A stretch of 64,000 bases of DNA. It comes from Apostichopus japonicus. Taxonomy: Eukaryota; Echinodermata; Holothuroidea; Aspidochirotida; Stichopodidae. Location of the stretch: the NCBI RefSeq assembly GCF_037975245.1, contig NC_092578.1, positions 9,032,359-9,096,358 on the forward strand, given 5' to 3'. The notes under the pieces were generated by a model. It saw only the letters and a list, made by a program, of their open reading frames with translations, did not search any database and was not told where the DNA came from. Shown here piece after piece: positions 49,599 through 62,940 of this stretch (position 1 is the first letter of the stretch; every line of letters begins with the position of its first letter). The position numbers and the translations under genes are program-made.

Positions 49599-52500
49599 TT
49601 TCAATCTCCTTCTGGGATACACAGTAAACAAAATATATCTCTTTTCAGGCAATAAAATATATATTTATTGCCTGAAATTCAATAACTGGATACTGTATAC
49701 ATGTACTGGTATTGGTTACATGTCTGTGAACTTACAGTGCTCTATGTTCATACATGTATGTTCTCTTTGAAAGTCTATTCACTATACAGTACAGTAGGAG
49801 TTGTCTGGAAGGGTTCTGTATAATTAATTGTAAGGAGATATACTACTGTACTACAGTACACAGTACATGATTTGTAAATTGGGTCAAGTATTCACTACTT
49901 CTGTGGTTTTTGTTCAAGTCTAACAAACGCTGACATATACAGTATGTTAATTTTAAAGACATTTGATGGTACTGTAATTGTATGGGACGATCCATTAGTA
50001 AGTACGGTAACTGATGAGTCATTGTAAGGACCAACTTGATTTGAGAATTCAAGGAAAATATCCATGAATGTTGTACAGTGTACTGTAGATGGAAGTTAGA
50101 GCTGTGGATTTAGAATTAAGAGGATTCAGTGAGGATCAATTAACCCACAAGTGGATTTCAAATGGGAGCCCCCTGCAGTGCTCAAAATGTCTATGATTTC
50201 TACTGCTACTCCATACCGACCTGTCTTGAGTAGATCTGCTTCATATAGCAACAGTGCAGTACTACTGTACATGAGTACAGTACTGCACAGTACTATAACT
50301 GTACATATATATATTAAAGTAGTGGGGGTTGACCTTAAAGTAGTCTAACATGCAGCAGGGGGGTGGGGGACAGAGCTAAAATGACATTACCAATTTATAA
50401 ACTGCCAGGTGCAGTAAATGGGAAAAATTCAGTGTACAGTAATAGTAGAATAAAGAGAGTGAGTATTTTTTCTTGGTGTAAGTACAGTACATTGTATTAA
50501 AGACGTACAGTCCTTCCTAATCTACAGTACTCTACATGCACTGACACTACAGTACCAGCATGTCTAAACTACACAGTAAAGTGCTCAGTATAATAATTTG
50601 GATTCCACAGTACTCTCCTTTGCCTTGTTTTTTTGTCTTGTCAAAATGTCCGTTATTTTCATAGTTTTAGAACTGCCAAGCCTAGATCTTGGAGTTAATT
50701 CATGGTTATGTGGGACAGAAGATTTTGCCTGAAGTACAATTCTTAATTCTTATTTTAACAAATAATACTATTGTAACAGTAAATTTGAAAACATTCCTTT
50801 TTTTCTGTGCATTCAAGGATCAATTGGGGTTATAAAGCATCGAATGTTCTACGCACAACTCCATGTATGTTACAGTAAAGGTGTATGCAAATTGATGTTA
50901 CATTTCACAGTACAGCTATGTACATACAACTGGAAGTCATGCCATAGCACAATTAACAAGTGTCTGAATCAATGTTGACGATATTGGTACCCCAGCTTCC
51001 AGCCAACTTTAGAAATTTCCTTCCCCGAGTGTCATCGTGGTAATGACTTTACAAAACCTCAGGGATTAAAACATCTACTTTCTGATAATTTCCCAATGGA
51101 TGATGAAGTTGAAGTTTAATATGATGAATTTGTTCCCCATGATAGTCAACAGACTACACTGTACAGACATGGTAGTAATTAGGGATAGGCTTCCAGTGGC
51201 CAGAATTTAGAGATCGTGTACTGTATACAGCTGTATGTGCTGTACGGTAGTGTTCTCTTACTGTATAGAAACGTACTACTGATGTACAGGTACATGGACT
51301 TACAGTATGTTGTGGTTTTGGTATGTTTTTCTGCTTTTGAACAAATGATCAAATGAATTATTAGTCCATTTCATTGGTAAGTCTGTAGAATATGAAGGGA
51401 ATCACTGATTTGCATAATTTGTTTCTGTTGATGACTTTGTCACCCCACTTTCGTGAATTACAGTAAGTATCATAGTCTTTCATGTGCAATTGGCCCTTTG
51501 ACCTCAGCAGTCAGCACCTTTAATAAAACTTTGTCTTGCAGTCTTTAATACAAGTTTGTCCTCTTTCTTTAAACACTATTTAAGTCTAGTGCTCTTAAAA
51601 CTTTCTTGTACTGTCTGACATCACAGGTAATTGCACAATACGCCTTTTCCAGTGATGAATAGAAGAACATAAAAGTTGTTATTTTATACAGTATCTACGA
51701 GGGATTTACTGTACAAGCCATGAACTTGGTCCAAGCGAAATCTTCTAGCATAGATTGTTTTCTGAATGTTTAAATTTGCATACATATACTGAAGACAGTG
51801 TTCCGTATGTGTATATTGTTGAAATCTCTAATATACATACATACTGGATATGTCAACAAACCGCCTGTTTACGTCCAGTTATCGCTGCAAACTGTAGGCG
51901 TGAAACTTCAAGTTACAACATGCTCTAAGTTAGGTATACTATATATTATGTACATTCTGTAAATATATCTATATCTATATATATACTGTTTATTTATCAT
52001 ATTATATATCTTTATTATTGTGCCTGCATAATCATAATAGCTCACTCAATTGACATTACTGTATATAAATGAGCAATCTTTGCTCAGAATATATCAAATC
52101 TGTCAACATATTTGACATTTTGAGTGTCTTAATTACAGTCAATGCACAACTTTGCTTATACTAATTATCATACTGCAATGTACAACTTGAATTATGTACA
52201 TTTTATGATGTTGTGCTGATTGTACATCTAATGTGGTCTGTAGGGAATTAATGGATGCGCTCACGTACAGTAGATCTGTGATTTATCCTGTTTATGGATG
52301 TTTAATGTGCAGAATCTGCAATAATCTGCCAAAGTGTACAAATTTGTGAAAGGGTAAGATATAAATTTATAACATTTAAATAGTGGAAGGATAATACAAT
52401 GGCCAAAAACAAAAACAGGGAAGAGTGATCTCTGACCATCCGTACATTGAAAGAGGAAACAAAACTTTGATCAATTACAGAACTTCATTAACTGTGTGAA

Positions 52501-53620
52501 TTTTCAAAGACATTGTCACAACTATAATATAATACAATGATAAACATTATGATATACTGTATAATAGGGTAAATTCCCGATGTATAACTGTGCAATGCAA
52601 TGATTAGTGGAAACTCTAACATACTATACATAGTGAGCATACAATCTTTATTAGTACTGATTTCTCGATCCAGCTGCTGAATTATACTCCCAATTGAATT
52701 CTATAAAATCCTGTGACCTGTAAAGGTTTTATTTTCTGTTTTATTGCCACCTTTGTTCAATTCCAGGGAAGATAGGTACAGAGCTTACAGTAGATACTGT
52801 ACTGTACAGTGACTTGTGATTGAATACTGTACTGTAGCTATGGCAATAAACTGCTGACCTCCTAGGGAAAAAATATAATGAGCTGATTGCATTCAAATCA
52901 TCTGCAATAAAGGCCTTATACATGTATTTAGTATAATTGGCTTATGTACAGTGTCATATTCTTGGCTGCTATATTTAGTTATTTTGTCAATGGAGTGTAT
53001 TTGCCAAGTCTGAGCCTCAAAGGCAGGTGTATATAGCATGCCTCAAGTCAGCTATTTATTTACATAGCAAAGCAGTTTGTGCCACACTAATAAATAAAAA
53101 TATGAAGGTGTTAAATTTGGCAATGACAAAATTCTTTTTGGAAATGAAATTTTGTTCAAATTAGTTAGCTAGTGATTTAGTGTACCTGCAAGTTTAAGCT
53201 ATTAGTATGAGATAATCCTGTATTGTACAAGTGTACAGTACAGTACATGCTTGAGTAGCCTACTGCAACAGTACAGTGCTGTACAAAGCTCAGCTGCGCA
53301 GTGTTAAAGAAAGGTGTGGGGCAAGTAATGTGTATGTACTGTATATAGGTCAATACAGTAATATTAATACTTTAGTAGTCATACCAGCAGTAGTCGTACC
53401 AGCAAGTGCTGTAAATTAAGGTTATAGAAATCAGTGTTTGGTGTAAATTTGCTCATTATGATTGCATTTTTGTTTACAGGACTGTTGATTTGTGTGCAGT
53501 GTGAAGAACTGTACTAGACTAAGTACAGTAGACTACTGTACCTATATGCTCTGCACTCAAATACAGTACTGTATTACAGTATTAAACATGTACGCCCACA
53601 TAGTACTGTATATAGTAAGG

Positions 53621-53717
53621 AACAAGTACCCCATGAACACAATGGACCCACCCCCCTTGTTCGTATACAGTAAGAAACAAGTACCCCATGAACACAATGG
53701 ACCCACCCCCCTTGTTC
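53621..53717. repeat. Tandem duplication, 55-bp period
   Basis: AACAAGTACCCCATGAACAC then AATGGACCCACCCCCCTTGT occurs at 53621 and 53676, nearly identical, so recent. Confidence 0.92.
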
Positions 53718-55167
53718 CTAGAGGCTCAGTCTCATTTCTGTTGATTTATCTGTGAATGCATGCACTCATGTGTGCAGGCAACTGTGTTCTTTGATTTGTA
53801 TTCATGTACTTCAGAATTGCAAATATTTGCCATGCAACTGGGGTCAATTACTTTATTATAGATCATATAAGAGATATACTGTATGGCATTCATTGTACAC
53901 TGTCTTTTACATGGAAGTTGTTAAAATGCGTAGCGTTCTTCCTGAATGGTAGATTCGGAAGGATTAAGTGGACGGTGCCCAGAGAGCGGGGGGGGGGGGG
54001 CGCTGTGCTAAATCATTCCAATGTGTAGTTTGGTAGATGTGGAAGTGCAGATGTAGAGTGGTGGGAGACAGGTAAGTATCATCGATTGCATATCCCCAAA
54101 CCAGTAAGTTTTGGGCATATATATGGCATTCATTGGTACACTGTCATTTACTGTAGATGGAAGTGATTTTAAATATTCACATAGAGTATAGCAGATCACA
54201 CTACACATGCATTTATACACAAAACTAACATTGTTGGATATCCTAGAACTTCTAGTGAATATTTCAAAGATTTACTTCACTACTTTCTTTATACAGCCAG
54301 TGTCTGAGGCTGTCTCCATTCTCCATATAGACATATATACATTAAAAGCCCTCGCATTTGGTAACATTTTCAGTACTGTGCCCGCTATTTCCTCCTTCTG
54401 GTACATCCAACACTTTTTTCCTCCTTTTGAATCTTCCTCTCAGGAGTAACAGTGTAATCTACAGGTCATATTTTTCTGTGTGCATTTAAGGACTGTACAG
54501 AACAGCATTTGCTTCAATGGTGATCACTTTTGAACTGATATTTATCCAAAACAATATTGTCTTCACAAATTACTTTTCACCAAATATGAAGTTGAAGCAA
54601 ACAAGTGTGTACAGTTCTTAATGACCATACATGTTAACAATGTTTACAGTATACTGTAGTAAAACAATACAGTATTCACCCTGAGAAGTGCTTCTGAGCA
54701 AACAGTAATAAAATTAAAAGAGTCCACTTGTTTCTTCATATCTATTTCTGTCACATGCTTCCTCCAAAGTTACAAACCGGCACTCAATTTCCACAATGAT
54801 ATTTTATGTCTGCAAAACACCTAGCTTCTGAAGACAGCATTTTCCTTTGCCTATATAGTTAGCATGGTTTCTATTCAATTATGACCTTGTTTGATTGAAA
54901 ATTAAGTTTGTGTCAATGAAAGGAGACCAGAAGCTAGGTTGATAGAGTATATAGTTACAGGGATAGATATTGTTTAACATCCTGACGTCAAGAATGTATA
55001 CTTGTGCTCAGTCAAAGTGGGTGAAATGAGAGTGCACATGAACAGATGATGACATCAACTGTCCAGAGCAAAACTGTCACTTATGGTAAAGGAAGCTAAT
55101 AGATTTCTCCTGTATATTTAGATATATTTACTGTACACTGTATATATATAACTAGAATGGGAGCAGG

Positions 55168-55320
55168 GAAGATTTACTTCGCTCCTCGCTTACCTGTCTC
55201 CTCACAACCTTAGTACCTGTTCTATACCGTGCCTATAATGTCCATGGTAACCCTCTAACACCGTGCACCCTCCATGACCGGCTCCCCGGTCATTGTCCCT
55301 CCTCATTCTACCATCATGCA
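55168..55320 (+). repeat. Dispersed repeat R2, copy 2
   Basis: Aligns with 56738-56890: GCTCCTCGCTTACCTGTCTC, CACAACCTTAG, GGTAACCCT, CACCGTGC.CCCTC.ATGAC, CCGGTCA.TG. Confidence 0.82.
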
Positions 55321-56737
55321 TGCCTACTGTACACGCATTTCTTCGAACGGATTTAGTCCTTACAGTAGCAGAAGTTTCGGGAGTTTTTTCTTCCATTGGA
55401 TTCTGGATGCCCTAGACGTCCTTTCTATTTTCAATTGTAAATTATCACAGTATGTGTAGGCCTACTCAAACCAGCAACTTTGGGGAATGGTAGAAGCCAA
55501 CAGATTGAAAAAGTGGGATGATTAAACCTGAAGTGAGTCACAATGTATACAAACGTTATCAGTTTGTAGATCAGGGAGGTAGAATAGCTGCTTTAGAACC
55601 AAAAAGACATGTACTGTACTGTGTGGAACTTCAATACTTCGGTCTTGTTTATATCCAGAACCATTCAATGCAGAATTTAATACCTTTACAGCAGATTCAA
55701 CAACATCACAGGCACAGCCAGAATGTTGCAACCAACCCCAGGTTACAGACTGTACATTTGCAGGTACTTGGAAGTAGTGTTCAGATAGGATTTCATTATC
55801 ATTTCCAAGTTATCCATAATTTATCCAGTAGTATATAAAGACACAATGGGTATACCATATCCTGTGTGTAACTCATAGAGGCTAAATTTTGAAAAAATGC
55901 AGGAAGTCTTCGAGTATCAATTTATATTGAATAGGGAAACGACCTGATTCATTGTCTGCGAGCTACAGTATACTTACAGGGTACAGTAGTATTCACTTTG
56001 TTTTCAAGACTCATATCTTGTATACTGTATGTACTGTACAACTTACCAAAGATACACTACATTCTGTATACAGTTATGTATAGTGCATGCGTGTCAAGAT
56101 CTCAAAGATGTTATAACCTTTAGAGTTAACATTATAACTGTACAGTACAGTACTGAACAATGTACTGTACGGTACGGTGTCATCGTAGATTGTAATCTCG
56201 TTTATTTGCACTAAGTGTTCACACACCTTGCATTCATACTCTGAACGTTTGTAACAATATGTGTACTTCCAATCTTATCATACTGTAGGTACATTAACAA
56301 TCGCAGCTTGATGTGGAGAGACGTTAAAAGGAGGAGATGAGTTATTCCTACTGTATAAAAAGAAATGAAACAGTTAGTAAATTGATGCTTTAAGTAAATG
56401 ATGCTTCACAAAGACTTTTGGGCCTCTGCCTCATACTCCTCTTCCCATCCCACTCCTCATCCACTTCTCCTCATCTCCCTTCTAGCTTCCCCTCCCTACT
56501 CCCTCTTCTACCTCCCCTTCCTTTTCCCCCTCTTCTTCCTCCCGTTCCTTTTCCCCCTACTTTACCCCCCCCCCCATGGTAACAATTACAGTTGGTATTC
56601 ACGATAAATTAAAGCACACTGTCCTTTAAACACATTTCTTGGTAACGTACTACTGTACAGTAGTACAGTACAGTAGATCTGCAACGACCGTGAGCTCATT
56701 CTTTTGATCACATGCACTGGGATCTGTGCATATATAG

Positions 56738-56890
56738 AATTTACTTTGCTCCTCGCTTACCTGTCTCCCCACAACCTTAGCACTCTCGTTCTACCATGCC
56801 TAGAATGAACTGGTAACCCTTTAACACTGTGCGCCCTCTATGACTGACACCTCCGGTCAATGCCCATTCCACCACCCAAAGTTCCTACAT
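56738..56890 (+). repeat. Dispersed repeat R2, copy 3
   Basis: Same order of blocks as 55168-55320, about 80-85% alike by eye. It continues into CACCACCCAAAG, which has a relative near 45160. Confidence 0.8.
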
Positions 56891-58396
56891 TGTTCTATTT
56901 TTGTGTGGATTATTTTTCGACTTAATTGATTGGTACGGTTCCTTGGGATTTCATAATTTTTTTTTTAGCTGGGTCTCAATTGGTATTAAAGAAGCAGTTT
57001 TGTGTTTGTTCAAATCTTTACATCAAACCTTACAAGGATGTACGTACAGTATCATACAGGATACAATTGCAATTTAAAAACATATATAAGTGTAAATATG
57101 ACACCATCTTACATCTTCCATGTCTATAATAATAATCTTCATATCAACATCAACTCACGCTTAATGAAGCAAATTGACTCAAAACTTCAAAATGTTTGGG
57201 TCCTGCTTTCTTGTCTGACAGGAGGAAACTTGACTATAATCAAGAGCTTTACTGTAATGAACAGCATTTGTTATACTACATGCAAAATAGTATCAAGATA
57301 ACCATTAAAATCAACCTAAAACTAATAAGCTTACTAAGTATTGTTACTGACATATACACTACACCTTACAGTAGCTGTACTGTTACTGGTGCTTTGTTTA
57401 AATTGGGATGGCATATACAGTATGTACAGTATATTGTGGATGTTTTGAAATTCTTATGTTTGCATATATTTCGTCACATCCATTCTTATTCATGTGACAC
57501 AAAGGATAGTGAAACTCCACGACTTCATTACTCCACATACAGTACTATATGTCTGTTCGTTGGTTCGTTCCAACGCTAGTGCACACTGTAGGCATTACAA
57601 AGTTAAAATTAACACCGTATCACAGTTATTTCAAAAACACAACCTTGCCGATCAACGATAACCTTGCATGCTCTCTAAGAAATCTTACATTAAATGCAAA
57701 AGTCAGCCATGCAGTATCCTATCAAAATATATATCGCTATACAAGCAAGGTGATATTCAATTGACAGTTTCGGTTGTTCCCATTTTCTTCCAATTTAAAA
57801 TGAGGTGTCCCCTCCTCCTCCTGATGAAATGCAGTACTAGATGGTGCCTGAGGGTATACATACAGTATAGCACTTGTCACAAATTAAGTGCTTAATGGAT
57901 CTCGGAAATAGAGCAAAACTTGGTGCAGAAGAAAGAAAACACATACAGTACAGGTAGTACTGTAAATTAAAATTCCAGGGTAGAGTGAATGAGATGGGCA
58001 TACAGCGTATGTAAATGTACAGTACAGTATGCAGGTCTATGCAGTAGGTAAACAAGGCCTACACTCTATTGAACACATCTCTGCATATAGTGACACATGG
58101 AAGGTACAGTAGCTGTGAGAGGTTTTGCTGGTGGTTGATGAGGCATTTGGGTGGTTTCGCTGACAATACAGTACTGCATTGTCTTCAATATCTGCACATG
58201 TACAGGTATGTGTGTATGCAGTAGGTTGTAGTGCATCTCAATCTCCAAACCTAACTCTTTCATCAGGATAAACAGTACCGCATAGAATGTGTCGTTGTCA
58301 ATAGCAACCATTGGGAAGGATAAGACTGAGGGTAATCGCTTGACATTACTGTAGGTCTTATAAATCCCATTATTTATTTGACAGTGCCTGGTTAAA

Positions 58397-59116
58397 TGGT
58401 CAAAGGTCAAATCTTGGAAATATGCTCATTTTAGGAGATACACGGGGCAAAGCAAGTAAAGTTTGTCAATATTTTGATATATATGATAGAGCTCTTTTGT
58501 GCTTTATAGAGGAAACCAACTCCTGCTTCAATAGGACACCCAGATCTCAAGTTATGAGGGGCCAAAGGTTGGTTTTGATACCTTTCTAGCAATAACATAA
58601 TTATGTGTGTACATTGTAGCACATTGAGTGCACATCATCAAGTGGAACATAAACTATCAGTCATCCAAGGTCATTCAAGGTTGCTTATGTGCAAAAAACT
58701 GCCAACTTATGCTAAATTTTGCAACAATTTCTAGTCATGAAGTCTGACATGGCTGGTATATTAGGACAAGTTGTGAATGAAGTAGGGGCACTTTTCCAAA
58801 ATAACTGTGATGTGATCCAAGGTCACCAAAGGTCATTTATGGGTCAAAATGTGTATTTTTTACTCAATAACTTGTGAAACTACCACTGACAGGGTTCGAC
58901 ATGGTTGATATTTTGGGACTACAGTAGTTGTGAATGGGGTAAGGGATCATTTCCAAACATAACGGTAATATGATCCAAGGTCAACAAAGGTCAATTACAG
59001 TAGGGGTCAAAAACTAGTATTTTTGCAATAACTTGAGAACCGAATGTCCATCAAGGTTGGGAGTTATGCTATTGTAATCCAAAATAGTCAACCTGCATTT
59101 GGGTGACCTTTGACCT
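58397..59116. repeat. Diverged 152-158 bp tandem repeat carrying AGGTCA direct repeats
   Basis: Three units are marked by AGGTCA-ttca-AGGTtg (58668), AGGTCA-ccaa-AGGTCA (58820) and AGGTCA-acaa-AGGTCA (58978), all with 4-base spacing. Shared bodies include GACATGG.TG.TAT and GTTGTGAATG. Flanking 1-base-spaced repeats occur at 58397 (TGGTCA-a-AGGTCA) and 59104 (TGACCT-t-TGACCT). Spacing 4 and 1 are the nuclear receptor DR4 and DR1 patterns. Confidence 0.75.
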
Positions 59117-60590
59117 CCAGTGCCATGATATGTAACAATCGAAATTGTGGATACCTCTAACACTTGGTGTGTGGATTCATAACATTGAGTACAAGACAGG
59201 GCTCTAGTTTTTGATGGAGGTGTGTATAGCCACGTACAGTAGACTGACCAGGTGTTATCATGCCATAGTGTTATTGTAACAGCTAGTTCTGGTTATACTA
59301 ACAAGCAGAAGTCTAGTGCATTGAAGTCATCGAAACCTCAATGCATTTTGCAATCTGGTTTTATAGCCATTTTGAGAATAGTTGAGAAATAGATCTGCAG
59401 TACAGTAGTTGTTCTGCTGCGCACAGTACTGTACAGTAGGTACTGTAAAGGTACTGTACAACCGAATTTAATTTAATTTGGTTCTGAAAACTGACGGGCA
59501 GACCTGACATGATTTCATATACATTTGTAATGAATAACATGGAAGATTGACTTTTTCCCTTTCTCACATCTAAATTATGAATGGTGAATTGGGTATTTTA
59601 TAAAGCACAGTCAGCATCTTGTTAAGTATAGTACAGTAGTTTAACTTTGCTTACAAATACATACTGTACATGTAGGTTAATACACAGACTATACTATCCT
59701 ACTGTAAAGTAGAAGTAGTATTAGTAGTAGTACTGTTGCTGTAGGCTGCTATCTACTCTACAGTAAGTACAGTGTGTTTAAAACTTGTAGTTGCAGTTCA
59801 GTGGAAATATCATTTCTACTGTAACTCTGCCTGACAACAGATTATTTTTGGCTAGTCCGTGAAATAGCCAACAGGCGAGAGTACTTGTACAAGTCATGTT
59901 TATGCATTTATTTTGAGACAGTAATTAACTATATACTCTGCATGTCTTCAAAACGTGAATGAACGAAAGATGCCTCCGTGTTTCTTCTTTCCATCTACAC
60001 AATCTGGCTGACCTTGGTCGATCGATCTTTCTTGCGGCATTTTGTGGCTAAAGATAGAGAGAGAAAATTATGTGGGTGAAAAGGGAAAGAAAAAAATGCA
60101 AAAAAAACTACTTTGACAAGAAGTCAATGTCTTAAAATGAAAAATCATAAAGGCAGTGCCCTTAAATGGCGTCCAGAATTACGATGCAGTTGTCCTCAAT
60201 GACAGAATGAGCAAAATCAGTTAAGGACAAACTTGTATTCACAAAAGGTTACAATGGTACAAGGTTATAAATGCTGTTGGTCGCTTGAAGAGAGACAGCT
60301 CGTCTGCGTGAGCGCGTATGTTCTTATGCTTGCCAGAGAAGATGAAGTAACAGACTTCTTTATCGTGTTTTCATTTGGAAATCTGTAACTTTCGTTTGCC
60401 CGCCCTCTGCACGATAGACCTACAAGTTTGTACCACTCGTTTCCCAAAAATCCTTGGGTTTCTCATCAGTGTACTGTACGTTCTGAGATGGGCAAAGATG
60501 TCAAACCTTTTTTCATTATTTTAAACGGACTACCAACCATGAAGAGAAGATTAGTTCTGAAGATGTATAGGGTTGCACAAGAAGATGCAA

Positions 60591-60808
60591 AGCTTCCAAT
60601 ACTCTGGGTCTTATCTCTGGAACAAGTTACCAGATCACATTCGAACATGCTATAAACTTTCTACTTTCAAAAGTCTACTTAAGACCCATTTTTTCACTTG
60701 TTCTTTTGTAAATTAATTTACTTTCTTTGTAAAGCGCTTTGAGCAGTAACTTTTGTTTACTGATTTGGCGCTATATAAGTCTCATTTATTATTATGATTA
60801 TTATTATG
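60591..60808 (+). pseudogene. 3' end of a LINE (ORF2 C-terminus and tail)
   Basis: In frame from 60591: SFQYSGSYLWNKLPDHIRTC, then YKLSTFKSLLKTHFFTCSFV and N-stop at 60714-60716. This is the characteristic L-W-N-x-L-P-x-x-(I/L)-R...F-K-x-x-L-K-T-x-(F/L)-F C-terminus. The tail GGCGCTATATAAGT then ATT repeats matches the style of the LINE ending at 17905. Severely 5' truncated. Confidence 0.85.
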
Positions 60809-60983
60809 TGCCAAGTACTAGTAACAGTATATTGTCAATGCTGGAGGTGAACCTTTGCCTACTGTAGTAATGCCAAACAACAAAGCCTAAGCTTAAAAGT
60901 TAGAGTTCTTTCCAACATTCTTGGCTTTTGGCCATGTTTAATAGTACTGTAAGTGATAGGCTAACAGGAAGAAAGCACAGAAT

Positions 60984-61226
60984 TTGGCAAGTTCTGCAAG
61001 GGATTTTTTTAAAACCAGTGCATTACGACAACATGCAGCATCACGAAAGCATACTAATGCTGTGACACACAGGAGAACAAGCAGGAATGAGCCACTTCGC
61101 ATGGCAATTGAGGTTCAATACAACTTGAAGGCAACAACACATGACATGGGAGTTTTAGCAGCATCTCTCTCTTTGGTTAGATTTATGAGAGCATTCTATT
61201 CTTATCCTATTACTGTGTCAGAGTAA
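60984..61226 (+). pseudogene. Possible zinc-finger-bearing transposon remnant
   Basis: The 80-codon frame contains FFKTSALRQHAASRKHTNAV, like the second half of a BED- or KIAA-type zinc finger (H-x5-H) common in domesticated transposases. The Cys pair expected upstream is not visible. Weak call. Confidence 0.25.
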
Positions 61227-61783
61227 AATGTTTGATATTAATACAAAAATTACAAGGGGCAAACTCAATAGTCAATGTGTTCAGTGTTTTTTTTTTCCTT
61301 TTCTTTTTTCATGTACATGAATATGTTATGAAACCTCCAGCATCTTACAAAAGAATATGTTGAAATACAATTCTCTACCAAAATTCTCAAACCCTTACCA
61401 AAGAAATGTTGAGGTAGCTAGGAATCTCTACCCAAATTCCAAAGCTAGTGCAAACCCTGCATTCTAGACATACAGTACTGCCATGTATGCAACCACTTTT
61501 CCTTTGAATCATCACTGTAGACATCCAAATGATTCATATTTATTCTAGAGTCACTGACCTTATATACCTTTTGAAAAAAAGCATGGGTTGAATGCATGAA
61601 ACATGTAAGCCCTAGGGGGGTCCCAATAGAAAGAGAGTGAAAAGAATCAAAAGAAGAAGAAGAAGAAAGCACCTAGGTGTTGTTATTCTCTGATGCTTTT
61701 GTGATAATTTTTAGCTTAATTATATCCCTTTGGGTGAGTGAGCAGAGTAAGACATGGAAGGCCATTTAGGAAGGTGTCCCACT

Positions 61784-62940
61784 GCATATTGTTTATCCTG
61801 TAAAATTTGAAGTGGATTTTGCAGGTTAATAAGATAAGGGCGATGTTGTGAGTCCTCACCAAAGCACGCAAGTATTGAATGAAGGAATCATTTAACTACA
61901 GTACTTAGATCTAGAAAAGATTCTTTCACTTACATTATTACGTAGTGTACAGTATATGAGTGATCAAATCTACAAGTCTTTTTTCGTCTGCCTTGATGTT
62001 AATGAGAGGTTGTTAATTAAGTCAAGTACTGTAGCTAGGTCTTCATAAGTTTGTGTTGATTTGCATGGCAAGCTCATGTGTCTTACTGTATTTGCAGTAA
62101 GTGGGTGTATGGTACTGGAAACTCATTTGCATAATATACCATGTAGTACACATACAGTGACTGAGTGTACGATCAGTCAAACGGTAGTCAAGATTTGAGT
62201 TGAAACGAAAAGGGCCGGATTAAAGGTGTGGGAGAATTTGAGGGATTTCCAAATGCTCTTTAAAACAATTGCTTTTAATCAATTATATTTATTTAAGGCT
62301 ACAAAACCAAAAGTAAGGATATGGAAGGATAAATTAGTGTTTCAAATATTGTTGCATATTGTTTATCCTGTAAAATTTGAAGTGGATTTGCAGGTACTGT
62401 AATACGATAAAGGCGATGTCGTGAGTCCTCACCATTTAAGCACGCAAGTATTGAATGAATGAATCATTTAACTACTGTTTGTACGGTAGATCTAGGAAAG
62501 ATTCTTTCACTTACATTACATTATTATGTAGTGAATACGAGGCTAAGTGATCAAAACTACAATTCTTTTTTCGTCTGCCTTGAAGATAATGAGGTTGTTA
62601 ATTTAAGTCAAGTACTGTAGCTACAGTAGGTCTTCATAAGTTTGCGTTGATTTGCATGGCAAGCGCTTATGTGTCTTACTGTTTTTGCAGTTAGTGGGTG
62701 TATGGTACTTAATTTGCATACTGTACCATGGTACACATACAGTGACAGAGTGTACAATATTTCAGTCTTGAAACGGTAGCCAAGATTTGAGTTTAGACGA
62801 AAAGGGCCGGATTAAAGGCCCTGCATGGAGAATTTGAGGGATGTGCAAAACGCTCATGAAAAAAATTGCTTTTAATCAATTATATTTATTTAAGGCTACA
62901 AAACCAAATGTAAGGATATGGAAGGATAAATTAGTGTCTT
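61784..62940. repeat. Tandem duplication of a 570-bp segment
   Basis: Unit 1 starts at 61784, unit 2 at 62354. Both start GCATATTGTTTATCCTGTAA and share GGCGATGT.GTGAGTCCTC, AGATTCTTTCACTTACATTA, TTTTTCGTCTGCCTTGA and AAAAGGGCCGGATTAAAGG. They end near GGATATGGAAGGATAAATTA. Differences include small indels and extra TACTGTA/TACAGTA copies. Confidence 0.92.

Noticed and set aside
55518-55838. 106-codon plus-strand ORF.
   Set aside because: No family resemblance, contains the domain-wide heptamer, and lies within the presumed alpha intron.
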